This document shows, in pieces, positions 27,841-36,000 of a stretch of DNA of 59,848 bases. The notes under the pieces were generated by a model, which had not been told where the DNA came from, made no database searches, and was given only the letters and a program-made list of their open reading frames with translations. The stretch is from the NCBI GenBank assembly GCA_011390785.1, contig JAABRR010000028.1, forward strand, positions 1 to 59,848. The letters run 5' to 3'. Source of the DNA: Sphingobacteriia bacterium (GTDB lineage: Bacteria; Bacteroidota; Bacteroidia; Bacteroidales; UBA7960). The translations under genes were made by a program, and so were the position numbers. How positions within the stretch are numbered: the stretch's first letter is position 1; each line of letters opens with the position of its first letter.

Positions 27841-27941
27841 ACCCGGGATTTAACAAAACAAAGCCTTTTCACAATCGTTTCTTGTTATAGATACATTGAT
27901 TTTTCAATGTTTATTAATCTTCGTAATGTTTTTAACGCGAA

Positions 27942-29873
27942 ATGCCTGAATTATTTATGTGCAATTATTACCCATCATTATTTGGGGGTAGGATAGGTAA
28001 GATAATCCTGCTTTCGACTCTGGTCCTTATATCATCATTCTTATACAATATATCTTTTGCGCAGCAAGTAACAGAGCAATCAGCAGATGAACAACTGGCG
28101 GCTCAACTATTAGCCGAAGGCGATTATGAGCGGGCAGCAGCTATTTATGAAGATCTGTTTGAAGACGAAAACGCATCACCGGTAATTTACAATAATTACC
28201 TGCGCTCTCTTCTTGAAATGGAAGAATATCGTAAGGCACAGCGTACGGTAAACGAACAAATAAGCAGAAATCCAGGTAAAGTAAGATTTGAAGTTGACCT
28301 GGGCTATGTTTATACTTTGGCTGAAGATAACCGGAAGGCAAAAAGGTATCTGGAAGCAATGATAAAAGATGTACCTGTTAATCCCAGAGCTATTGTCGAT
28401 CTGGCTAACGCTCTTCTTTTCCGCAATTTTGTTGATTATGCAATACAGACCTACTTAAAGGGAAGAAATCAATTGGGTTCGGAATATCCGTTTAATATTC
28501 AACTGGCAGAAATTTATCAAAAAAAAGGCGACTATGAACTGATGATGCAGGAGTATGTGGAACTGGTAGTTTTGGATGAATCATACATGGAGATGGTGCA
28601 GGGTATTCTTCAGGACGCCCTTAATGAAGATACCGAATTTGTTTATTCAGATGCATTACGAAAAGTCTTATTGATTGGATCACAAAAAAATCCATCTCAG
28701 CCTCTTTATGCTGAAATGTTATTATGGCTTTCCTTACAGCTGGATGATTTTGAAATGGCCCTGCGACAGGCAAAAGTTCTCGACAGGCGTTTTGGACAGG
28801 ATGGTAAGCTGGTAATGGATGTAGCGCAACTTAGTCTTTCCAATAAAAAACTTCAGGTTGCCCGGGAAAGTTTTGAATACATATTAAATTTGGGCGAATT
28901 GAATCCTTATTACCTTGATGCCCTGGTAGGAAATCTTGATGTAAAATATCTTCAGGCTACAACAGGTTACGAAATTAATTACGAGCTTTTAAAAGATGTA
29001 GAGTTACAATACGAGTTAACCATCGATCAGCTGGGAATAGCCCCCCAAACTGTTATATTAATAAGAAATCTGGCAGGATTAAAAGCTTTTTATTTAGATA
29101 AAACGGAAGAGGCTTCATCGCTGTTGATAAAAATTATTGAGATGCCTAATATCTCCAACAGGATAAAAGCACAATGTAGAATTGAACTGGGCGATATTCT
29201 GGTTCTTCGCGGTGAGCTTTGGGATGCCCATTTGCTCTTTGCTCAGGTGGATAAAATGTTTCGTGATGATCCTATTGCTCACGAAGCAAGATACAAAAAT
29301 GCCCGGCTTTCATTTTACATGGGTGAATTCCAATGGGCCAAGGCACAATTAGATGTGCTAAAATCGGCCACATCAAGATTAATTGCAAACGATGCAATGG
29401 CTTTATCAATGCTTATTCAGGACAATCTTGATGAAGATGGAACCTCTGTTCCTTTAAATATGTTTGCCAGGGCACAGATGCATGTTTTTATGAACCATTT
29501 CAACAGGGCACTATCCGTTATTGATTCTATAGAAGCTGCCTTTGGCCGGCACCAAATCATAGATAATGTTTTAATGGCAAAGGCTGATATCTTTAAACGT
29601 ACCGGCGAATATGAAATGGCTGATAAGGTTTTTGCTGATGTTACCCAATTGTATCCTACTGGTTTACATGCTTCAGATGCATTATTTGAAAGAGCATTAC
29701 TCCATGAACGGGTTTTTCTGGATAAAGAAAAGGCTATGGAATTATACCAGCAGCTTATGACGGATTTTCCGGGAAGTTTAAATACTGTAACGGCAAGAAA
29801 CCGATTTCGGTTATTGCGGGGAGATACCTCAGTAGAAGAACAGTTTTTTTATCAACAAACTTTCAGGCCTTGA
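27942..29873 (+). CDS. Exported tetratricopeptide-repeat protein of unknown function
   Basis: This 643-residue protein has a signal sequence (hydrophobic about 22-38, ending NISFAQQ). Many TPR-like helical pairs span its length, for example LAEGDYERAAAIYEDLFEDE, NALLFRNFVDYAIQTYLKG and ADIFKRTGEYEMADKVFADV. An in-frame ATG at 27957 could also be the start. It is probably a periplasmic or outer-membrane scaffold. Its stop overlaps the rsmA start by four bases, which is common for such TPR genes in this phylum, but no shared function is implied. Confidence 0.85.
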   Translation: MPELFMCNYYPSLFGGRIGKIILLSTLVLISSFLYNISFAQQVTEQSADEQLAAQLLAEGDYERAAAIYEDLFEDENASPVIYNNYLRSLLEMEEYRKAQRTVNEQISRNPGKVRFEVDLGYVYTLAEDNRKAKRYLEAMIKDVPVNPRAIVDLANALLFRNFVDYAIQTYLKGRNQLGSEYPFNIQLAEIYQKKGDYELMMQEYVELVVLDESYMEMVQGILQDALNEDTEFVYSDALRKVLLIGSQKNPSQPLYAEMLLWLSLQLDDFEMALRQAKVLDRRFGQDGKLVMDVAQLSLSNKKLQVARESFEYILNLGELNPYYLDALVGNLDVKYLQATTGYEINYELLKDVELQYELTIDQLGIAPQTVILIRNLAGLKAFYLDKTEEASSLLIKIIEMPNISNRIKAQCRIELGDILVLRGELWDAHLLFAQVDKMFRDDPIAHEARYKNARLSFYMGEFQWAKAQLDVLKSATSRLIANDAMALSMLIQDNLDEDGTSVPLNMFARAQMHVFMNHFNRALSVIDSIEAAFGRHQIIDNVLMAKADIFKRTGEYEMADKVFADVTQLYPTGLHASDALFERALLHERVFLDKEKAMELYQQLMTDFPGSLNTVTARNRFRLLRGDTSVEEQFFYQQTFRP

Positions 29874-30649
29874 ATAAAGTAAGACCAAAAAAACATCTTG
29901 GGCAACATTTTTTGCGTGATGAGGTCATAGCTAATCGTATTGTTGGCGGACTTACCATGCATGGAGCATATAATAAAGTTATTGAGGTAGGTCCGGGTAC
30001 GGGAGTATTATCAAAAATTCTATTGCAGGATTCACGGTTTACCTGGTGGGGAATGGATGTGGATTCCGAATCAATTGAATATTTAAGAGCACATTTCCCT
30101 TTTCATACTGATAGAATCATAGAACAAGACTTTTTGAGAGTTAATCTAAAGGAGATGTTTGGTGGTGAAAAGATTGCTGTAATTGGAAATTTCCCTTATA
30201 ACATATCGTCCCAGATCCTTTTTAAAATTCTTGAATACCGCGATTATGTTACCGAAATGGTTGGAATGTTTCAAAAGGAAGTAGCTATGAGGGTGATTGC
30301 AGGTCCGGGTGGAAAAGTCAACGGAATTCTCAGTATTCTCTGCCAGGCATACTTTGAAATAGAATATTTGTTTCAGGTTGATGAGCACGTTTTTGATCCT
30401 CCTCCAAAAGTAAAATCTTCAGTGATTCGTTTTAAACGAAACTCTGTTAAACAATTGGCCTGCGATGAAAGAAAGTTCTTTATTGTTGTAAAAACTGCTT
30501 TTAACCAAAGACGAAAGACTTTGCGCAATTCGTTAAAATCGATACAGGTACCCTGGGATGAATCTGAAATAGGTCTCTTATCGGGTAAACGCGCTGAAGA
30601 ATTGCGGGTAGAAGATTTTGTTCAAATCACCCTGGCATTACAGAAATAA
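29870..30649 (+). CDS. rsmA: 16S rRNA (adenine1518-N6/adenine1519-N6)-dimethyltransferase RsmA/KsgA
   Basis: This 259-residue protein begins KVRPKKHLGQHFL, with the SAM motif KVIEVGPGTGVLS, acidic MDVDSES and the catalytic NFPYNISSQILFKILE (the NLPYN motif). It dimethylates two adenines in helix 45 of 16S rRNA. The start is TTG at 29870, overlapping the TGA of the TPR gene. The size is normal. Confidence 0.96.
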   Translation: MNKVRPKKHLGQHFLRDEVIANRIVGGLTMHGAYNKVIEVGPGTGVLSKILLQDSRFTWWGMDVDSESIEYLRAHFPFHTDRIIEQDFLRVNLKEMFGGEKIAVIGNFPYNISSQILFKILEYRDYVTEMVGMFQKEVAMRVIAGPGGKVNGILSILCQAYFEIEYLFQVDEHVFDPPPKVKSSVIRFKRNSVKQLACDERKFFIVVKTAFNQRRKTLRNSLKSIQVPWDESEIGLLSGKRAEELRVEDFVQITLALQK

Positions 30650-30691
30650 TTTTTATTAATCAGAGTGTTGCCTTTGGCGCATATTAATTGT

Positions 30692-30699
30692 TAATTTTG
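30692..30699 (+). promoter_or_regulatory. -7 promoter box TAATTTTG for the PP2C-like/LysM gene
   Basis: Match to TAnnTTTG, 57 bases before the ATG at 30757. Confidence 0.45.
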
Positions 30700-30756
30700 C
30701 AATAAATATCGATTTATTCTATTTTTTAGTAAACCAACCAGCATACTATTTCAGAT

Positions 30757-32124
30757 ATGGCTAACAGAAAGCTCAGGAATTTTGAATATGCAAATCATAC
30801 CGAAAAGGGAAACCAGGTTATAATTAATACAGATCAGGTAGAATATTTTGATTGTTCTAACGGTAGTGTATTTATTATTTGTCAGGATGATGAAAATGTA
30901 GCTCATGAGGTTAGCCTTTCATCAATGGCTGTGCAAAGAATGAAATACTACCTTGAAAATGAGTATGTTGTTAATCCGCAAAGTGCCCTTTACAATGCAT
31001 TGATATATACCAATGGCTTTATTTTCGAATATGTACGAAAAAATGAAAACTATAAAGGTTCTTACGTGCATTGTGCCTGTGTGCTGGCAAGAGATAATAA
31101 GCTATATTATTCTGTTTTGGGTAATTTGTCCATCTATTATTCCAATGGTAAAAAACTATTTCTTCTAGCTAAAGATACCAGGGAAACCAACAGAGAAAAA
31201 TCTGCTGATAGCAACGAAAAGAGCGAAATCCAGGACGAAGATGGTTACTTATTGGGTATGGCGCGCAATGTGAGTCTGGAAATTAATATTGAACCCCTGG
31301 AACCGATAAATGACGATATGTTGCTTTTATGCAGCAAAGGATTGTATGAATTTGTTGCTGAAAAAAGTATTCAGAAAATATTGGCCGACCCCATGCCTGC
31401 TCAAACAAAGCTTTACAGGTTGTTGGATATGGCTAATATTGCGGGGGGAGAAAATAATATCTCTGTTCAGCTGATCTCATTTTACAATCTTGAAAATACT
31501 GATCGAAAGTTCAAACCTTTTACCTCAAAACGGCCCGGCCTTTTAAAGAGAAAGCCTGAGACAAGATCACCCAAACCAAAGAATGACGAAGAAGATGAAA
31601 ATTCTTCAACTTCGATTCTGGATAAGTATTGGGTTCCTCCATATAAGTATATATTTATCGGATTGGTTGTTTTATTAGTTTCTTATATGTTTTATGATAT
31701 CTTTTTAAAAGATCAGCCAAAAGTTGTGACACAGGAAAAACCCCGGAAGGAAACCCCTGAAGATGCATTACAGGTTACTGATTCCCTTGAAATCCTGGAA
31801 ACACCTTTAGAATCTGAAAATGAAACGGTTAATATTCCTGAAGATCGTTTGTATGTTGTAAAACCGGGAGACACCTGGGGTAAGATATATACTGAATTTG
31901 GTGTTTGTTCATGGTTTATAAGAAATCTTGAATCTAACAAGGGTAAATTTGATGCTGACGAAAATCCTATTGCCGGGAGTAGAATTTTTATACCCATACT
32001 TTATTCTTCCAAGGAAATTTTAAATCCTGATTTTTATCAGGAATTTAGCCTGGAAAAAACAGGTACGCGTTGCGAAAATGCAAATGAAGGGTTTATTGAA
32101 CGTTTTAGGGATTTAAACCTGTGA
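30757..32124 (+). CDS. Degenerate PP2C-like domain, membrane segment and LysM domain protein
   Basis: This 455-residue protein has a PP2C-like N-terminal part (about 1-245), a low-complexity charged linker, one membrane segment (about 298-318) and a C-terminal LysM domain (about 362-413; LYVVKPGDTWGKIY). The PP2C fold is suggested by the order of motifs, but the metal-binding Asp residues are missing: ICQDDENVAHE in place of the DGMGGH region, CSKGL (K194) in place of CSDGL, and GGENNISV in place of GG-DN-T-V. It is therefore likely a pseudophosphatase. The layout resembles a sensor with a cytoplasmic phosphatase-like domain and an outside peptidoglycan-binding domain. It is a plus-strand gene that converges on the MscS-SLC12 operon. 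Confidence 0.75.
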   Translation: MANRKLRNFEYANHTEKGNQVIINTDQVEYFDCSNGSVFIICQDDENVAHEVSLSSMAVQRMKYYLENEYVVNPQSALYNALIYTNGFIFEYVRKNENYKGSYVHCACVLARDNKLYYSVLGNLSIYYSNGKKLFLLAKDTRETNREKSADSNEKSEIQDEDGYLLGMARNVSLEINIEPLEPINDDMLLLCSKGLYEFVAEKSIQKILADPMPAQTKLYRLLDMANIAGGENNISVQLISFYNLENTDRKFKPFTSKRPGLLKRKPETRSPKPKNDEEDENSSTSILDKYWVPPYKYIFIGLVVLLVSYMFYDIFLKDQPKVVTQEKPRKETPEDALQVTDSLEILETPLESENETVNIPEDRLYVVKPGDTWGKIYTEFGVCSWFIRNLESNKGKFDADENPIAGSRIFIPILYSSKEILNPDFYQEFSLEKTGTRCENANEGFIERFRDLNL

Positions 32125-32186
32125 TGTATTAAAAATTAACAACATAACTAAGCAGAATTATACTATTGATTGTTTAAAAACCCCTG

Positions 32187-32244
32187 CACTTAACTGGCAA
32201 ATTATTAATGAATAAAATTAATGAACAGTCTGTTAAGTGTTTTT
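32187..32244. terminator. Possible bidirectional terminator between convergent genes
   Basis: CACTTAAC (32187-32194) and GTTAAGTG (32232-32239) form an 8-base stem around a long loop with an inner ATTAAT repeat. The right arm runs into a T stretch, and a short A stretch flanks the left arm. The long loop makes it uncertain. Confidence 0.4.
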
Positions 32245-32254
32245 CATGCTCCCG

Positions 32255-33025
32255 CTAACTTAAATCAGCATTGATTATTTTACCCGCAAATTCCCCTACA
32301 AGTTGTTTCTCGGTTTGAGCAAAGTATATCTCGTCAAGTGTATAAATGGTAAGTAAAATAACTATAAATTCATCAGATTCTTCATCAATAGTTACTTTAG
32401 GCTTTTTTTTCTGCGAAATCCAGGGCAATAATAAAATAAAAGACTTTATTTTATCCATCAATTCAGAAATATCTGTTTCATCGTTAATATAGGGTATTTT
32501 CATCCTGAAGCTATGACTTAAAAGACTCTGCGATGGAGAATTTTTAAAAACAATATTGCCGGTAATCTTGCTGTAAGGCAAAATTACAAGTCGCCCGTTA
32601 TCATCTTCCAGTTCCAGAAATGTTTTCTTAATTGAAATTATTTTACCTGCAGTATTCGTATCGGCTATTGTTATATGGTCATTGATCTGTAATTGATTTG
32701 ATGTTTTAAAAACAACTCCGGCAATTATATCCTTTAGTCCAAACCAAACAAGATAAAGAATAATAATAATAAAAATAATTGCGGGCATTATTGTTACCAG
32801 ATATCCCTTATTGTAAAGGAATTGGATTGCCCAGATAAGGAAAAGTACCCAAATGGTAAGCTCAGAAACCGGCAGGTATTTGTGAATTAGGAATACTTTA
32901 CTTCTGGAGAGGCGTAAAAATCTCAGTAAATATTTAAATAGCCTGAATCCTATAAAGATTAACAGTGCAAAAAATAAAAATAACAGCACCGACAATGAGT
33001 AAATAGGAGGGGTATAGTAGTCCAT
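32255..33025 (-). CDS. Small MscS-like mechanosensitive channel protein
   Basis: This 256-residue protein has about three to four membrane segments followed by an MscS-type beta domain (IIAGVVFKTSNQLQINDHITI, then GKIISIKKTFLELEDDNGRLVILPYSKI). It lacks the larger membrane part of the channel at 9417-10349. It lies 35 bases downstream of the SLC12-AAA+ fusion gene on the same strand, so the two probably form one operon. That pairing suggests joint work in volume or ion control. Confidence 0.82.
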   Translation of the reverse strand: MDYYTPPIYSLSVLLFLFFALLIFIGFRLFKYLLRFLRLSRSKVFLIHKYLPVSELTIWVLFLIWAIQFLYNKGYLVTIMPAIIFIIIILYLVWFGLKDIIAGVVFKTSNQLQINDHITIADTNTAGKIISIKKTFLELEDDNGRLVILPYSKITGNIVFKNSPSQSLLSHSFRMKIPYINDETDISELMDKIKSFILLLPWISQKKKPKVTIDEESDEFIVILLTIYTLDEIYFAQTEKQLVGEFAGKIINADLS

Positions 33026-33060
33026 TTTTTTATATTTTTTGAAACTAATGGTTAGTAAAA

Positions 33061-36000
33061 CTATAGCAGTTCCTTCTCAATTAATCTTTCACGAATAAAT
33101 GCGTGCAAAGCAGGATTGAGAGTGTAAACGCCCCTTGCTGGTTCAACAAGGATGGCTGCTCTTAATAGCAATTTAATTCTATTTTTTATTTGTTTTGGTG
33201 GCAATAGTATAATTCGCTCCAGTTTGTCGATGTTTAGCCTTTTGTGCAGAATAAACTGCACCAGAAAAATCAGGGTTTCTGGGTTTAACTTACTCATCAC
33301 AGAAAGATCTGGTTTCTTAGGCTGCTTTATATAAATGGTTTCGCCTTCAGCTCTTGTAATATTGGTTATCCATGTTTGAAGGCTCTGACCTATATTTCCG
33401 CGGGTATAATTAAAATAGATATTGAAGAGTCTCGCATAATCCCATGAGCGCATTTCTGATTCTTTTTTCCCGTGGTAAACAAACTGCATATTACCTGCTT
33501 TATGCCTTTGGATGATTATATTTTTAAGTTCTTCGGCATTGAATGGTTTACAATTGATAATCCCCAAAAGATATGTATCCAGGGGCATAAAGTTATTAAT
33601 ACTATTAAATGCATGTATATTTGCGGTAATAATGAAAAGAATTTTGTTTCCATATCTTTCAATAAGAGAAGACAGAAGGCTAATTACCTTCAATCCTTTT
33701 TGTGCTTTTTCCCACCAAAGTTCCAGATCTTCAATAACAATAACAGTTTTTTCCGGAAGATTCTCCAGTGATTTCCTTGTGTTATCAGTATTTTCAAGTG
33801 CTTTTTGAAGAATTCTTATAAATTCCGACTCGCTGGTTGATCCCGCAAAAGGGGGTGTTAGGGTATAGATATTTCTTTTCTGAAGAAAATTATGGATTAT
33901 GTAATTTACAAAGAAGGATTTTCCAGAGTTGTGCTCTCCTGTAACCATTAAAGCTCCGTTAAAACCATTGTTATGACGATCAATAATTTGGCCGGCTTCA
34001 TCTATCTCAGCAGGTTTACCATACCAGAAATCCATAAAGTAATTGTTCTTTCTTAAAAACAAAGACTGATAGTACGCTGGAATTGATGACCCCTTAATTT
34101 TTTTTGGTGAAACAGCTTCAAGTAATTTATGGAAGCTCTTTACCGGGAAGGTTTCATCTGCATCCATATCTTTGGCCTGATCCGCAAAAACAATTCTCTT
34201 GCTTCGATCATACCATATTTTAATCAGATTTCTACGGGCAATATCCTTTACCTGCCTGGCTCTATTGTAAAATGCGTTACTAACAGGGCTTATCTCCTTG
34301 CTTTTTTCGAGTAACCGCATGTTTTCTGCAGTTTTAATAAAAGTGGATAAGCTTAATTGTGTAGCAACCTTGTTATAATTGCTATCGATTTTATCGTTGG
34401 TAACAAGTACCAGATTATAGATTCTTTCCTGTACATCAATTATGCGCAGGCGCTGTGATTCAAAGAATCCATCGAGATCAATATCTTGTTGTTCTTCCTG
34501 ATCAACGGTAAGGGTTACCTTCATTAGCCTGATAATATCCAGGACTTCTCTTTGTATTTCGCCAATTTGTTGTGACAAGTTTCGTATGGTTCTCTGCAGG
34601 GGTGATAACAGGTCGTTTTGTACAATAAAATGCAGTAAACGTGATACTTCTACAATTTGCCTGTTGCTGGCAGTAAGAACTCCCCGTTGCCAGTGCATCT
34701 CGGTGCCTGGTTTAAGCAACTCAAGCTTTCCTGGCATTTTGCTTAAAGTTAGATTTGCTTTTTCCTGTAACAGATCTTCAATTTCTTTAATTCTATTATG
34801 TAAATATTTGTCAGACAGTATTTTGAAATCGGGCAATTCTATTGGTTGTCCGTTTTTTAGTTGCGCCAGGCTGTTCTCTGTAAATTTGAGTAATTGAGAT
34901 GGAAGGTGGATTATGTCCGTACCATCACTGTTATACCATAATTCATTTAAGTCTTTACGTGCTTTCTGGGTATAGTGCCATAGTTTATATTCTGTTTCGG
35001 AAAGACTGATTTCCAAGCTATTTAGATTAATATTTAAATGCTGATGTTCTTTCCAATCGGTAGCAAAATTTGTGAAGGCAATTGTTTCTGTTCTTTTTGG
35101 GTGAGAGGGGTAATGAGATTTCTTTTTTAACCGGTTAGGATTAGCAGAATTGAAGCTGTTGGCAATTTCTGCCAGTATTCTCAGGCTGTGTTGTTCTGAT
35201 ATTTTGAGAAGATTCTTTTTTGACTTAGCAAGAAACTCTTTAAGAAGGGTAAAAGATGATTCTGATTTCTTCTTCTCTGTCAGAATCATTGTACTCTCGA
35301 TGGTATTATTTTGCAGGGCGTTTTCCAGTATGTGCAGACTGTCGCGAAACTCCCTGAAAACTCTTTGTTGTTCTGAAATGTATTTACGCGAAATCTCATT
35401 GAATTGTTCTCCCAGGTCTCTCCGAAGATAAAACCATGAATGGGGATAATACTTGCTTATGATTTTCTTTGACTTTATTCTGAACCGGATAGGTTTTTCC
35501 GGATAGAGCCTTGATCGTACTTTTACTGAGAAGGGAAAATGTATAATCTGGTTTGTTGCCCGTAGTTCTTTGGGGTTAAGAGAAACTTCTATAAAATCTG
35601 GTACTTCATCAATAGATCCGGACACATCCGATTCAAATTTATTAAGGAAGAGACTTAGTTTTTTCTCTTGTTCATCAAGTAACGAAGATTGAATGTAGGT
35701 AAGTATCTGCGCATATCTACTAAAGGTGTTATTACTGAGTTTATAAAATGCATTGTCCAGATCATTCCATGTAGCATTACTAATAAGCAGTCTTTTTGTT
35801 ATTATTTCAAAGGTAGCATTTACCCTGTTTTCGGCATTGGTAATAACTTCGGCATACTCACTCAATATTTTACCAAAGCCTTTTTCAGAAAGTTCAAAAC
35901 TTTTAATGAGCGTTGCGTTTGTAAAATCTTTCAGATAAGTGTTTAATTCGGGCTTTTCAGGCCATTGAATGCTATTGTTGGAAATTTCCGGTAGGCTGAT

